Assembly (NCBI GenBank): GCA_015296065.1
Contig: DVDU01000199.1
Span: 62,001-126,000 of the forward strand
Source: Oscillatoriaceae cyanobacterium M33_DOE_052
GTDB lineage: Bacteria > Cyanobacteriota > Cyanobacteriia > Cyanobacteriales > Laspinemataceae
Direction of reading: 5' to 3'
Length of the DNA: 64,000 nucleotides
The notes under the pieces were generated by a model. It had not been told where the DNA came from and ran no database searches. It was given only the letters and a program-made list of their open reading frames with translations. Shown in pieces: positions 8,747 to 18,895 of this stretch. The position numbers were made by a program, and so were the translations under genes. Each line of letters starts with the position of its first letter. Position 1 is the first letter of the stretch.

Positions 8747-10807
8747 ATGTACGAGCTGCTAAAAAATCTCACGCAAAAAGTTAAAGATTCCAGCGTCAAT
8801 CGAAAAATCTCGATTGTCGGTGGTGTGGTTTTATTTCAAATTGCCACTTTATCGGGATTGTTTGCCATTCAGATGTATGGGCTGCTGCTGGAAAGCGATC
8901 GCCGCAGCATCTTGGCTAATGCCGATCGAGTCGCGCTCCAAGTGGAGGCTAAATATTTAGAATCCATCGCTGTCACCAAATCAATGGCTTTAGCCCAGCA
9001 AAACGGCTTGTTTGGACAATGGGCAGCATCAGCCAACTATGCGAGAGCAATTTTGCAAGAAAACGAGCAATTTTTAGGGGTTTACTTTGCCTATGAACCT
9101 GATGTATATAGTACATTAGAATCAAGATATACTCTCCATTGGTTCCGGGACAGCCAAGATGAAAATAAAATCTTGACCTTGAACATTAATGATGCGAATA
9201 GTCCGGCTTATCAAAGTGCCAAACAAAATTTTGGCTTGGGGGCAGGACAACAACCGTTTATTTCTGAACCTCAGTTAGAACAAGGCGAAATGGTGGTCAA
9301 GCCTACCTATCCCATCGTGATTGGGGGCAAGTTTCTGGGCATCGCCGGGGTGGAAGTATCGTTAAAAGGGATTAAAAATTTTTTAGACCAGTTGAAGCCA
9401 TATCCCACGGCTGAGTTTTTACTCATCAGCAGTACGGGTACGATTATTGCGGCAACACTTGATAATAGCTTGACGGCCCAAAATATCCGGGAAACGGCTT
9501 ATGCAGAAAATTTTAACATCTTATTTGTCAAAATCCAAAACGATAAAGATCGGTTTCGGCTCCTGAGAGACCCCAAGGAGCAAAAGAGGTATTATTATGC
9601 TGGAGCCACCATCCAAACCGGCAATTGGAAAGTGATCATGCGGGTGGATGAAAAAGAAGTTTTATTGCCGGTATTCGCAGCGGGAATAAAACTTCTCTTA
9701 ATTGCTGCCTTTGGTATCAGCATCACCTATGTTTTCATACGGTGGATTGCGGGGGCAATCTCTAAGCAAGTTAAATGGGCTGTGACAGCAGCAGAGCAGG
9801 TGGCTCAGGGGGATTTGACTAGCCGAGTCCAAATTACTTCTGGCGATGAAATCGGCCAACTGCTCGGGGCGATTCAAACGATGACGGATAAATTGAATTC
9901 CCTAATTAGTCAGGTGCAGCAATCGGGAATTCAGGTCACGTCTTCGGCTACTCAAATTGCTGCTACTGGGAGACAACTGGAGGCCACGGTAACGGAACAA
10001 TTGGCTTCAACACAGGAGGTGGTAGCTACAACTCAGGAGATTGCGGCCACTTCTGAGGAACTGGCGGAAACGATGAATGAGGTGGCGTCATTGTCGGCGG
10101 AAACCGCAGCGGCGGCGGCGAAGGGGAAGCAAGAAATCCTGCGCATGGAAGCGGCGATGGGGAATATGGCCAGTGCCACTAATTCTATCTCGGACAAGCT
10201 GGGGACGATCGGGGAAAAAGCCAAAACTATCAATAACATCATTACGACGATTACCAAGGTGGCAGATCAAACCAATCTACTGTCTCTGAATGCGGCGATC
10301 GAAGCGGAAAAAGCCGGACAGTACGGTAAGGGGTTTGCGGTAGTAGCCAGGGAAATCCGCCGACTAGCAGACCAAACCGCTGTGGCGACTCTGGATATCG
10401 AAAGTACGATCGCCCAAATGCAGGCGGCTGTAACTGATGGTACTACTGAAGTGGAGAAGTTCACCCTCACAGTCAGTCATAATGTGGAAGACGTGCGCCA
10501 AATCGGACGCCAACTGGCCCAAATTGCCCAGCAGGTTCAGGCTCTGACTCCCCGGTTTGCGATCGTCAATCAGGGGATGGCCGCCCAGGTCCTCGGAGCC
10601 CGCCAGATTGGCGAAGCGATGATGCAGTTGAGCGAAGCCTCAGCCCAAACCGCTGACTCTTTGCGGGAAACCAATGCTGCTTTGGAGGGATTAAACGACG
10701 CCGCCCAAACCTTACGTCAAGAAATATCTCAATTTAAGGTGGGCGATGCTGGCCCAACCCCTCACCGGCTGCGACTTTTTCACCACGATGAAGAGCCCAG
10801 TTGGTAG
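8747..10807 (+). CDS. Methyl-accepting chemotaxis protein with dCache-like sensor
   Basis: A 686-residue receptor. TM1 is at about residues 25-48. A periplasmic domain of about 260 residues contains [41 protein letters not shown] and [14 protein letters not shown], the pattern of a double Cache (dCache_1) ligand-binding domain. TM2 is at about 305-328. HAMP (about 330-385) and the signalling domain follow ([18 protein letters not shown] hairpin intact). The cytoplasmic half closely resembles that of the preceding receptor, while the sensor halves are unrelated: a duplication with a swapped sensor. dCache domains often bind amino acids or small organics; the ligand here cannot be read. Confidence 0.93.
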   Translation: MYELLKNLTQKVKDSSVNRKISIVGGVVLFQIATLSGLFAIQMYGLLLESDRRSILANADRVALQVEAKYLESIAVTKSMALAQQNGLFGQWAASANYARAILQENEQFLGVYFAYEPDVYSTLESRYTLHWFRDSQDENKILTLNINDANSPAYQSAKQNFGLGAGQQPFISEPQLEQGEMVVKPTYPIVIGGKFLGIAGVEVSLKGIKNFLDQLKPYPTAEFLLISSTGTIIAATLDNSLTAQNIRETAYAENFNILFVKIQNDKDRFRLLRDPKEQKRYYYAGATIQTGNWKVIMRVDEKEVLLPVFAAGIKLLLIAAFGISITYVFIRWIAGAISKQVKWAVTAAEQVAQGDLTSRVQITSGDEIGQLLGAIQTMTDKLNSLISQVQQSGIQVTSSATQIAATGRQLEATVTEQLASTQEVVATTQEIAATSEELAETMNEVASLSAETAAAAAKGKQEILRMEAAMGNMASATNSISDKLGTIGEKAKTINNIITTITKVADQTNLLSLNAAIEAEKAGQYGKGFAVVAREIRRLADQTAVATLDIESTIAQMQAAVTDGTTEVEKFTLTVSHNVEDVRQIGRQLAQIAQQVQALTPRFAIVNQGMAAQVLGARQIGEAMMQLSEASAQTADSLRETNAALEGLNDAAQTLRQEISQFKVGDAGPTPHRLRLFHHDEEPSW

Positions 10808-11106
10808 CTACCGGTTGCCATATCTTGTGAATAAATAATGGCGGCGGTGGAGCCGGGGCAAACTAGCTGAAAAAACCAGAAAGATGTCCCAGGACTTGAT
10901 ATCATGGGGCATCCCATTTTCGTCAGGGCAAAGCCTTCGTCCATCAGTCCAGTTCATCAAGCAGGGACTGCCCGGGCGCGGAATTATAAAAATAATATAT
11001 AAAAATTAGCGATCGTCTCCAGCAGGTGCTAAACTGCCCACAGTGAATTTATCTGGAAACGTCAATTTTTGCATGACCCTCTATTGTCAGCTCAATCACA
11101 ATTAAC
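10808..11106. other. Intergenic region upstream of the hydrogenase maturation genes
   Basis: About 300 bases between the receptor gene and hoxW. It should contain the promoter of the hoxW-hypA-hypB unit. An AT-rich stretch lies at 10982-11010. No known regulator motif is evident by eye. Confidence 0.4.
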
Positions 11107-11553
11107 ATGCCAACCTGGGAAAAAGTAGTAGTAATCGGCTACGGCAACACCTTGCGCCGAGATGATGGTGCGGGCCAAAAAGTAGCAGAAGCAGTAGCCG
11201 CCAGGGGTTGGGAAAATGTGCTATCTTTGGCAGTTCACCAATTAACGCCAGAACTAGCCGCAGAAATCGCCACCGCTGATAAAGCTATCTTTGCCGACGC
11301 CTCCCCAGATGCCAAAACCGTAGAAGTCCGAGAAATTGCAGATAATTTCCGCGAAAATCTCCCATTTAGCCCCCATACCAGCGACCCCAAAGGTCTGCTT
11401 TCTTTGACTAAATTACTCTATGACAAAAACCCTAAAGCATGGTGGGTTTTGATTCCGGCTCTAGATTTTGAATTTGGGGAAGAGCTATCCCCAGTAACGG
11501 TAACTGGGATTATAGATGCTGTGGCCAAAATTGAACAACTAATTATAGCATAA
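11107..11553 (+). CDS. hoxW: [NiFe]-hydrogenase maturation endopeptidase, HoxW-like
   Basis: A 148-residue HycI/HyaD-family protease that clips the C-terminal peptide of the hydrogenase large subunit after Ni insertion. The hallmark N-terminal GYGNTLRRDDGAG motif carries the first Ni-sensing acidic residue (D17/D18 region); FADAS and PHTSDPKGLL follow. The late segment AWWVLIPALDFEFGEELSP matches my memory of cyanobacterial HoxW rather than HupW, hence the symbol. hypA follows after 3 nt. The bidirectional hydrogenase genes it would serve are not in this window. Confidence 0.85.
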   Translation: MPTWEKVVVIGYGNTLRRDDGAGQKVAEAVAARGWENVLSLAVHQLTPELAAEIATADKAIFADASPDAKTVEVREIADNFRENLPFSPHTSDPKGLLSLTKLLYDKNPKAWWVLIPALDFEFGEELSPVTVTGIIDAVAKIEQLIIA

Positions 11554-11556
11554 AAA

Positions 11557-11898
11557 ATGCACGAAGTTAGCTTGATGGAGCAAACTATAGAAATTGCTCT
11601 CGCCCAAGCCAGTAAACAAGGAGCCAGCCAAATTCACCGGATGAAAATGCGCATCGGCGATATGTCTGGGGTGGTTCCCGAAGCCTTGGCGTTTGCCTTT
11701 GATGTGGTGACGCAAGGGACGATCGCCGCTGGTGCTAAACTAGAAATCGAGCCGGTGCCCGTCACCTGCTTTTGCCCCAACTGCCAGCAGGAATTTCACC
11801 CGCCGGATATCTTCTATGAATGTCCAGAATGCGGCGAACCCAGAACCAAAATGCTCGCAGGCGGAGAAATCGAACTTACATCATTGGAGGTATCTTAA
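11557..11898 (+). CDS. hypA: Hydrogenase nickel incorporation protein HypA
   Basis: A 113-residue nickel metallochaperone that works with HypB to load Ni into the hydrogenase large subunit. The N-terminal MHEVSLMEQ provides the conserved Ni-binding His2-Glu3. The zinc site is formed by two CxxC pairs (CPNC and CPEC) about 25 residues apart. The gene is sandwiched between hoxW (3 nt) and hypB (2 nt), a tight operon. Confidence 0.97.
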   Translation: MHEVSLMEQTIEIALAQASKQGASQIHRMKMRIGDMSGVVPEALAFAFDVVTQGTIAAGAKLEIEPVPVTCFCPNCQQEFHPPDIFYECPECGEPRTKMLAGGEIELTSLEVS

Positions 11899-11900
11899 TC

Positions 11901-12725
11901 ATGTGCCAAGATTGCGGCTGCAGCGATATCACCTCGGAAATCGGTATCCATAGCCACACCCACAACGGCGAACATCAGCACGAACATCACCACGAAAACG
12001 GAGACCATCACCACCATCATCATCAGCTAGTTGTAGAAAATGGCACCACGGCCAAAACCGTCACCATTACCCAGTCTATTTTACAAAAAAATGACCGCTT
12101 AGCGGAGCGCAACCGGGGTTATTTTGCCGCCAAAGGGTTGCTGGTGCTAAATATTCTCTCTTCCCCAGGTTCCGGGAAAACCGCTTTCTTGGAAAAAACC
12201 ATCACCGACCTGAAAGAGCGAGTCAAAATCGGCGTTATTGTGGGCGACTTAGAAACAGATAATGATGCCCATAGATTGGGGCACGCGGGAGCGCCAGCCG
12301 TGCAAATTACCACGGGTACAGCTTGTCACTTAGAAGCGGATATGGTAGCACGAGCGGCGCAAAAACTGGATTTAGATGCGCTGGATGTTCTCATTATCGA
12401 AAATGTGGGTAATTTAGTCTGCCCCGCTGCTTATGATTTAGGAGAAAACTGGCGGGTGGTGCTGCTATCTGTCACCGAGGGAGAAGACAAACCGCTGAAA
12501 TATCCCACTATGTTTAAATCGGCGCAGGTGGTAATTGTGAATAAAATTGATATTGCCGAGGTGGTGGGTTTTGATAGGGAAAAAGCCCTGCATAATATCA
12601 GGCGAGTGGCTCCCGATGCGGTGATATTTGAAGTATCGGCGCGCACGGGGACGGGGATGGAGCAGTGGTATGCTTATCTAGAAGCTCAGATGGCAGAAAA
12701 AGAGTCTTTGTTGGGGATAGGATAG
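11901..12725 (+). CDS. hypB: Hydrogenase nickel incorporation GTPase HypB
   Basis: A 274-residue SIMIBI-class GTPase for Ni insertion. The start at 11901 gives MCQDCGCSD, the N-terminal CxxCGC high-affinity Ni site. A His-rich nickel-storage stretch follows (about 18 His within residues 17-46). The P-loop is [10 protein letters not shown], switch/metal residues lie in [12 protein letters not shown], and [11 protein letters not shown] is the G4 region. An ATG-less upstream extension of the frame into hypA is not needed. The transcript probably ends in the repeat block at 12.75-13.05 kb. Confidence 0.97.
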   Translation: MCQDCGCSDITSEIGIHSHTHNGEHQHEHHHENGDHHHHHHQLVVENGTTAKTVTITQSILQKNDRLAERNRGYFAAKGLLVLNILSSPGSGKTAFLEKTITDLKERVKIGVIVGDLETDNDAHRLGHAGAPAVQITTGTACHLEADMVARAAQKLDLDALDVLIIENVGNLVCPAAYDLGENWRVVLLSVTEGEDKPLKYPTMFKSAQVVIVNKIDIAEVVGFDREKALHNIRRVAPDAVIFEVSARTGTGMEQWYAYLEAQMAEKESLLGIG

Positions 12726-12748
12726 ATTAGATTTTTCGGGTTTGTAGT

Positions 12749-13048
12749 TGGGCTTTAGCCCTCTTGATTAGGCTCGTAGTTGGGCTTCAGCCCGATTTTA
12801 AACTAATAAACTAAGATTGGGCTAAAGCCCAACTACGAACCTTTTTTTGGGCTAAAGCCCTACTACAAACCTTTTTTTGGGCTAAAGCCCTACTACAAAC
12901 CTTTTTTTGGGCTAAAGCCCTACTACAAACCTTTTTTTGGGCGGCGCCCCTACAAACCTTTTTTTGGGCTAAAGCCCTACTACAAACCTTTTTTTGGGCT
13001 AAAGCCAAAACCACAACCCTTTTTTTGGGCGGCGCCCCTACAAACCTA
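12749..13048. repeat. Array of GGGCTAAAGCCC-type interspersed repeats
   Basis: About ten imperfect copies of a roughly 30-bp unit, GGGCTAAAGCCC followed by TACTACAAACCTTTTTTT. Some variants have GGGCGGCGCCCC as the palindromic core. The first units are in the opposite orientation. The same family recurs at 25.46-25.56, 27.76, 29.61-30.0 and 46.2 kb. The array fills the gap between hypB and the first CHAT gene and runs to within 40 bases of that gene's start. Open frames read through it on the minus strand are repeat artefacts. Confidence 0.95.
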
Positions 13049-13087
13049 GGCTACAATCAAGAAGGTGTCACGGGAGGTGTTGGGTTG

Positions 13088-16066
13088 ATGAGGATGAATT
13101 TGGCTTTATTGACGCTAGCCTTACCATTATTAACTGGAGGATGGCTCGCTACACCATCGCTGGTGTCGCCAACTTTGGCACAGGTGCCCCCCGCAACGGC
13201 GGGAGACGTTACCGCTGCGGCGGCGGCTGTGGCGAGGGCAAAAGAGTTGTGGCAGCAAGGCACTCCGGAGGCTCGACAGGAGGCGATCGAGCAATTCCAA
13301 ATTGCCATAGACATCTACCAGAAACTAGGGGATAAACTCGCCCAAGCAGAAACCATCATAGAGCTAGCATCTCGCCATTATTCCTATGGGGAGCTAGAGC
13401 CCGCCTTACAATATTATCAATCGGCTTTGACTCTGTGGCAAAATTTGGGCAACCAAGCCCAAATAGCCACCACCCTCCAATCGATCGGCAATACCTACTC
13501 CGCATCTAAAGAGTACGACTTGGCGCTCCAGTCCTATCAACAAAGCCTGCAAACCTGGCAACAAGCCGGTTACATTTTACAACAAGGCATAACCTTAGAG
13601 ACAATTGGCACCTTTTATTATGAGCAGCTCCAAGATTCCCAAAAAGCCTTAGACTATTATCACCAAAAGCTGCAACTTTGGCAGCAACAGGGGGACCAGG
13701 CACAAATTGCCGCCAGTTTGAAATTGATCGGAAATTTTTATATTAAAATCAGCGATTTACCAAAAGCCTTAGAATATTATAATCAACAGTTGCAAGTTTG
13801 GCAACAAGCCGGAGACATTCAACAACAAGCGGCAAGCCATCAATTTATCGGCGATTTTTATCGGCAGCACATGGCGGCCCCAGACCAAGCTATTACCTCA
13901 TATCAAAAAGCTCTGGCATTGTGGCGGCAAGCGGGGTACATTAACGCACAAGCCATTAACCTGAATCGCATTGGCGATATGTATTTGAAATTATCCCAGT
14001 GGCCACAGGCAATTTCCTCTTACCAAACCGCTCTTTCTCTGTGGAAGAGGGCAGGAGAATCTAGTCAGGAATCGGTGACTATAGCAAAAATTGGCGATGT
14101 TCACTACCAAATGGGAGAAACTGTAATTGCCCGTAGGTACTATGAGCAGGCATTCGAGGCAAATCCTGAAAATCCTCCGGCGCCTGAACCAAGCAACACC
14201 GCTACTTTAACCGAAGAATACTATAACAATTCCCTAGAATTTTGGGAAGCATTGGGCGGAGGATTTGGGGAAGCTGTTACCCGCATGGCATTGGCGAAAA
14301 TCGAGCGGGGAAAAGGAGACCTCACTGGCGCCATTGCTCAGATGGAAACTGCCTTGGAAATTGTCGAAAACCTGCGCACCCAAATCGCTGACCCAGAACT
14401 CCGATCCTTTTACTTCGCCACGGTGCAGCAATACTATGAACTCTACATCGATATCCTGATGCAGTTGCACCAGCAAAACCCCTCAGAAGGCTATCAAGCT
14501 AGAGCCTTAGAAGCCAGCGAAAGCGCCCGGGCTCGCTCGTTATTAGAAATTCTCCTAGAAGCCGGAGCCGATATCACTGCTAGCGCTCCGCCGGAACTGG
14601 TGGCGCAGGAAAAACAAATCGAAAATCAGCTTAACGCACTGGCAAAAAAACAAGTGGAACTAGCCACCAGTGAATCGCCAGAAGCTGCCGCCGCCCTGGA
14701 AACAGAAATTAAATCTCTGTTGAACCAGTTACGCCAAGTGCAAGGGCAAATTAGGGAGTCTTCTCCTCACTATGCCGCTATTACTCAGGCACAACCCCTG
14801 ACGGTTAAGGAAATGCAGCAGCTTTTAGATGAAGATACGCTGCTGATAGAATATGACCTGGGGGAAGAGCGCAGTTATGTGTGGGCAGTCACCGCCAACA
14901 CCATCAACAGTTATGAACTGCCACCCCGATCGACAATTGAAGAGGGAGCGAAAATTTTTCGCGACGCCATCACGGCGCCCTCTTTGAGAATGCGACCGAA
15001 AAAAGTTGCTGAAACTGCGGTTAACCTCACCGAGCTAATTCTGACGCCCCTGGCCCAAGAACTACAGGGAAAACAACGCCTGCTCATCGTCAGTGATGGA
15101 GCATTGCAAACGATACCTTTTAGCGCCCTATCAGTACCGAGTCTCGCCACTGTTTCCAGCAACCGATTTGTCAGCAGCGAAGGCAAACCCAGCAGTTTTA
15201 TTCCCCTGATGGTAGAGCATGAAATTGTTAATTTGCCTTCCGCTTCCACTGCTAGTATTCTCAGACAAGAATTGCGCGATCGCCCCACCGCCCCCAAAAC
15301 GATCGCCGTATTTGCCGACCCCGTATTTGGGGGGACTGATGACGATCGCCTCCCTAGCAACATTGCCCGCCAACAAAATCGCCCCAACACCAACCCCGTC
15401 CCCATACAAACCGCCGCTCGAAACATCGGCTTTGACGGACCAATTAGCCGCCTCCCCTACACCAGCAACGAAGCCCAACAAATTTTCCGCCTCGTGCCAG
15501 AAAACCAACGCTTCGCCGCCTTGGGATTTGCCGCCACCCGCCAACAAGCCACCAGCCCCGAACTCGCCCAATATCGCATCATCCACTTTGCCACCCACGG
15601 ATTTTTACTCGACAGTAATCCCGAACTTTCTGGATTAGTGCTATCCTTAGTTGATGCCCAAGGCAGCCCCGTTGACGGCTTTCTCCGCCTACCCGAAATC
15701 TACAAACTCAAGCTAGCCGCCGAGTTAGTAGTATTATCCGCCTGTCAAACCGGCTTAGGCAAAGAAATCGAAGGCGAAGGACTCATCGGTTTAACCCGAG
15801 GCTTCATGTACGCAGGCGTCCCCCAAGTAGGCGTCAGCTTGTGGAGCGTCGATGACGAAGCCACATCCATCCTTATGTCCAAATTCTACGAAGGAATGCT
15901 CGAAGAAGGACTATCACCCCCAGCCGCCTTGCGTGCCGCCCAAATCGCCATCTGGCAACAACAGCAATGGCAATCCCCTTATTATTGGGCGAGCTTTCTC
16001 CTCCAAGGCGAGCAATTACCCGGACGCAAATTTGCATCTGTCAAAACCGTTAAAAATTCTGATTAA
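13088..16066 (+). CDS. Secreted TPR-CHAT protein 1
   Basis: A 992-residue protein: an N-terminal signal peptide (to about residue 32, cleavage near PTLAQV), about eight TPRs (about 55-370), a helical linker, and a C-terminal CHAT domain (about 690-985). CHAT is a caspase/separase-clan fold. The catalytic dyad is intact: His in HFATHG (codon at 15596) and Cys in LSACQTG (codon at 15743). I chose the ATG at 13088, which starts a good signal peptide; an in-frame TTG at 13025 lies inside the repeat array. Multicopy TPR-CHAT proteins are frequent in filamentous cyanobacteria; their substrates are mostly unknown. The next gene is a paralogue 6 nt downstream. Confidence 0.9.
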   Translation: MRMNLALLTLALPLLTGGWLATPSLVSPTLAQVPPATAGDVTAAAAAVARAKELWQQGTPEARQEAIEQFQIAIDIYQKLGDKLAQAETIIELASRHYSYGELEPALQYYQSALTLWQNLGNQAQIATTLQSIGNTYSASKEYDLALQSYQQSLQTWQQAGYILQQGITLETIGTFYYEQLQDSQKALDYYHQKLQLWQQQGDQAQIAASLKLIGNFYIKISDLPKALEYYNQQLQVWQQAGDIQQQAASHQFIGDFYRQHMAAPDQAITSYQKALALWRQAGYINAQAINLNRIGDMYLKLSQWPQAISSYQTALSLWKRAGESSQESVTIAKIGDVHYQMGETVIARRYYEQAFEANPENPPAPEPSNTATLTEEYYNNSLEFWEALGGGFGEAVTRMALAKIERGKGDLTGAIAQMETALEIVENLRTQIADPELRSFYFATVQQYYELYIDILMQLHQQNPSEGYQARALEASESARARSLLEILLEAGADITASAPPELVAQEKQIENQLNALAKKQVELATSESPEAAAALETEIKSLLNQLRQVQGQIRESSPHYAAITQAQPLTVKEMQQLLDEDTLLIEYDLGEERSYVWAVTANTINSYELPPRSTIEEGAKIFRDAITAPSLRMRPKKVAETAVNLTELILTPLAQELQGKQRLLIVSDGALQTIPFSALSVPSLATVSSNRFVSSEGKPSSFIPLMVEHEIVNLPSASTASILRQELRDRPTAPKTIAVFADPVFGGTDDDRLPSNIARQQNRPNTNPVPIQTAARNIGFDGPISRLPYTSNEAQQIFRLVPENQRFAALGFAATRQQATSPELAQYRIIHFATHGFLLDSNPELSGLVLSLVDAQGSPVDGFLRLPEIYKLKLAAELVVLSACQTGLGKEIEGEGLIGLTRGFMYAGVPQVGVSLWSVDDEATSILMSKFYEGMLEEGLSPPAALRAAQIAIWQQQQWQSPYYWASFLLQGEQLPGRKFASVKTVKNSD

Positions 16067-16072
16067 TCAATT

Positions 16073-18475
16073 ATGACTAATCCGTGGTTTCGCAGGATTT
16101 CTGGTTCATTTGCCCTGATTAATTGCAGCCTATTGTTGACTCACCCCACCTTGGCGGTAGGGGAGAACAGTAGTTTTAACCAGCGCCCATCTCCCACAGT
16201 AATTCCCCAGCAAAGCATCTCCCAAGAAAGCAGCCTATCAGATTATCAAACCGAACTAGAACGCGCCCGCGTCGCTGGGGATAAAGAAGCCGAATTAAGG
16301 CTGGAGAATCAAATCGCCTGGAAATATAAAACCACAGGAGATTTCGCCCAAGCCCTCAATACCTTAAATCAAGCCTTACCAATTGCCCGCAGCCTGAATA
16401 ATCCCCATTGGCAAGCTGTCACCCTCCACAACCTGGGCGCGATTAACTATGAATTGCAGCAACAGGATAAAGCCTTAGAATATTTCCGCGAAGCCTTGAT
16501 GCTGCGGCAACAATTAGAAGATGCACCAGGAGAAGTAATCATTCTCAGCAATATCAGCCGCATTTATTTTGACTTAGGACAATTTCAGGAAGCCTTAAAA
16601 TATCTAGACCGAGCCCGTACCCTAGGCAGTCCAGATGTGAGTCAGATTTATTACGATTTAGGCACCACCAACGTTCAGGGTAACACTGAAGTCGCCGCCT
16701 CACAGGGAAACAGTAGGGGCAATTCCCCTGTGGTTGCCCCACAGCAGGGGAGCAGCAGAGCAGGGGGAAATAGTCGCCGCAATGCGGAAATAGAAGCGGG
16801 ACAAAATCTGGAATATCAATATAAAGCGCTAGAATTTTGGGAGAAAACTGGGGATAAGTTTGGCGAAGCCGTCACCCGCTTTACTATTGCCTCCTTAGAG
16901 CGCGATCGGCAACAACCAGAAACCGCACTTACCCAAATCGAAACCTCCCTGGAAATCGTAGAAACACTGCGCACCCAAGTTCCCAACCAGCAGCTCCGTA
17001 CTTTCTACTTTGCCACCGTCCAAAACTACTATGAATTATACATTAACCTGCTCATGGAACTGCACGAGCAAAAGCCAGAAGCAGGTTATAATATCAAAGC
17101 ACTAGCCGCAGCCGATCGCTCCCGATCGCGCAGTCTCTTAGACCAACTCAACGAGTTTGGCACAGACATTCGCGCTGGCGTTGACCCCAATTTGCTTCAG
17201 GAAGAAAAAAGCATCCAAACCCAACTATCACAACTAGCCGCTAAACTTAATATTTTGGAATTAAATGGCGATTCCGACGAGCAAGCTACCCCAGAATTCC
17301 AGCAAGTAGCACAACTCCTCAAACAATACCAGCAAATCCAGGGAAAAATTCGCCAAACCAGTCCCCGTTACAGCAAAATCCCCCCCTACCAAACCCTGAC
17401 CCTGCCCAAAATTCAGCAACTTTTAGACCAAGACACGTTATTATTAGAATATCACCTAGGGGACGAGCGGAGTTACCTTTGGGCAGTCACCCCCACCAGC
17501 ATCAACAGCTATCAACTCCCTCCCCGCGCCATTATTGAACAAGCTGTAACAGAATTCCGCAAACAAATAGTAGATCCCCGCAACCGGAAGCGACCTCAGA
17601 GAGTAATTCAGACCGCCAATCGCTTAGCGGCGATGATTCTCGGTCCCGCCATCAGCCAATTAGAGCAAAAAAGATTATTAATTGTTGGTCAAGGCGTCTT
17701 AAATTACATTCCCTTTTCTGCCTTGACTCTGCCCGGAAACTGGGGGAATACGGATGAGTACAAACCTCTAATCCTCAATCACGAAATTGTGACGATTCCT
17801 TCCGCATCTATTCTGGAAAAAATGCGGGATAAATTCGGCCAACGTCAACCCGCCCCAAAGACTATAGCCATTTTTGCCGACCCAGTTTTTGATGGCCTAC
17901 CCCCCATACCTGGGACGAAAAAGGAAGCCGAAAAAATTCTCGATTTAGTACCAGAAGACAAGCGCATGGTAGCGATGGGTTTAGCCGCCAACCGCCAAAC
18001 CTTCACCACCACCGACCTTTCCCAATATCGCATCCTCCACCTCGCCACCCACGGAGTCGGCAACAGCCAATATGGGGAATTATCCACCTTAGTCCTTTCC
18101 CAACGCGATGCAGCGGGAAACAACATCGACGGCTTTTTAATGCCCTACGATATTGATCAACTACGCCTGGATGCTGACTTAGTGGTACTTTCCGCCTGCA
18201 AAACCGGCTTAGGCAAAGAAATCAAAGGGGAAGGGATAGTGGGTTTAACCGGTGCCTTTATGTCCGCCGGTGCCGAGCGGCTCATCGTCAGCTTATGGTA
18301 CATATCTGATGACGGCACAGCAGAACTGATGACATTATTATACCAGAAAATGCTACAACAAGGATTAGCCCCAGCCGCCGCTCTCAGGGCAGCTCAACTG
18401 GAAATGCTCAAACAAGAAAAATGGCGATCGCCCTTTGAATGGGCAGGATTTGTCATACAGGGCGATTGGCGATAA
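16073..18475 (+). CDS. Secreted TPR-CHAT protein 2
   Basis: An 800-residue paralogue of the preceding protein with the same order: signal peptide (about residues 1-29), three or four TPRs (about 60-200), linker, and CHAT domain (about 505-798) with catalytic His in HLATHG and Cys in LSACKTG. It has fewer TPRs. A Ser/Asn/Gly-rich insert around residues 205-240 looks derived from an interspersed repeat (see findings). The 6-nt spacing implies co-expression with CHAT protein 1. Peptidase activity is a family expectation, not shown here. Confidence 0.9.
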   Translation: MTNPWFRRISGSFALINCSLLLTHPTLAVGENSSFNQRPSPTVIPQQSISQESSLSDYQTELERARVAGDKEAELRLENQIAWKYKTTGDFAQALNTLNQALPIARSLNNPHWQAVTLHNLGAINYELQQQDKALEYFREALMLRQQLEDAPGEVIILSNISRIYFDLGQFQEALKYLDRARTLGSPDVSQIYYDLGTTNVQGNTEVAASQGNSRGNSPVVAPQQGSSRAGGNSRRNAEIEAGQNLEYQYKALEFWEKTGDKFGEAVTRFTIASLERDRQQPETALTQIETSLEIVETLRTQVPNQQLRTFYFATVQNYYELYINLLMELHEQKPEAGYNIKALAAADRSRSRSLLDQLNEFGTDIRAGVDPNLLQEEKSIQTQLSQLAAKLNILELNGDSDEQATPEFQQVAQLLKQYQQIQGKIRQTSPRYSKIPPYQTLTLPKIQQLLDQDTLLLEYHLGDERSYLWAVTPTSINSYQLPPRAIIEQAVTEFRKQIVDPRNRKRPQRVIQTANRLAAMILGPAISQLEQKRLLIVGQGVLNYIPFSALTLPGNWGNTDEYKPLILNHEIVTIPSASILEKMRDKFGQRQPAPKTIAIFADPVFDGLPPIPGTKKEAEKILDLVPEDKRMVAMGLAANRQTFTTTDLSQYRILHLATHGVGNSQYGELSTLVLSQRDAAGNNIDGFLMPYDIDQLRLDADLVVLSACKTGLGKEIKGEGIVGLTGAFMSAGAERLIVSLWYISDDGTAELMTLLYQKMLQQGLAPAAALRAAQLEMLKQEKWRSPFEWAGFVIQGDWR
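16713..16744. repeat. In-frame TAGGGGCAA...TTGCCCC repeat inside CHAT protein 2
   Basis: A 31-base segment beginning TAGGGGCAAT and ending TTGCCCCACAG, with inverted internal symmetry. It is nearly identical to 35940-35970 inside the second flotillin gene. It encodes RGNSPVVAPQ here. Confidence 0.75.
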
Positions 18476-18556
18476 TTTGTCATTAGTCCTTTGTCCTTTG
18501 TCCAAAAATGGCAAAATCTGCTATAATTGCCTCAAGGATTTAATAAATTCACCACC

Positions 18557-18826
18557 ATGACAAATATTAACATCTCTTTACCTGACTCTATGAGAGCTTA
18601 TGTGGAAGAAATTGTGGCCAAGGAGGGTTATAGCACCATCAGTGAATATTTCCGGGAATTAGTACGTCAAGACCAAAAGCGCAAAGCCTCTGAACGGTTA
18701 GAAACTCTATTAGTTGAAGGTCTAGAATCAGGATCTGCAACGCCAATGACCGAGGAAGATTGGCAAGAGATTCGCTCGACGGTTCGCCAGAGATTATCCC
18801 AACAGTCTAGCCAAAATCACGAGTAA
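18557..18826 (+). CDS. ParD/CopG-type ribbon-helix-helix antitoxin, apparently orphan
   Basis: A 89-residue protein starting at the ATG giving MTNINISLPDSMRAYVEE. A short beta strand followed by two helices (ISLPDSMRAYVEEIVAKEGY, then STISEYFRELVRQDQ) is the ParD-like RHH DNA-binding fold. The C-terminal region would bind the toxin. The typical partner ParE is absent: the next 70 bases are repeat sequence, then hypF begins. It could be a solitary antitoxin or a remnant of a module. Confidence 0.85.
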   Translation: MTNINISLPDSMRAYVEEIVAKEGYSTISEYFRELVRQDQKRKASERLETLLVEGLESGSATPMTEEDWQEIRSTVRQRLSQQSSQNHE

Positions 18827-18827
18827 T

Positions 18828-18886
18828 GACCAAGGACAAATGACAAATAAATAAGGACAAAGGACAAAAGACAAAGGACAAATGAC
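18828..18886. repeat. GACAAAGGACAAATGAC repeat cluster upstream of hypF
   Basis: Several degenerate tandem copies of ACAAAGGACAAATGAC. The same family is found at about 18.48, 20.93, 26.81, 27.96-28.13, 31.91, 33.15 and 34.60 kb. It fills the antitoxin-hypF gap and ends about 10 bases before the hypF ATG. Confidence 0.9.
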
Positions 18887-18895
18887 TTTTAATTT

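Noticed and set aside
12811-13014. Minus-strand frame with repeated ALAQKKVCSR
   Set aside because: It is the translation of the GGGCTAAAGCCC repeat array, not a gene.
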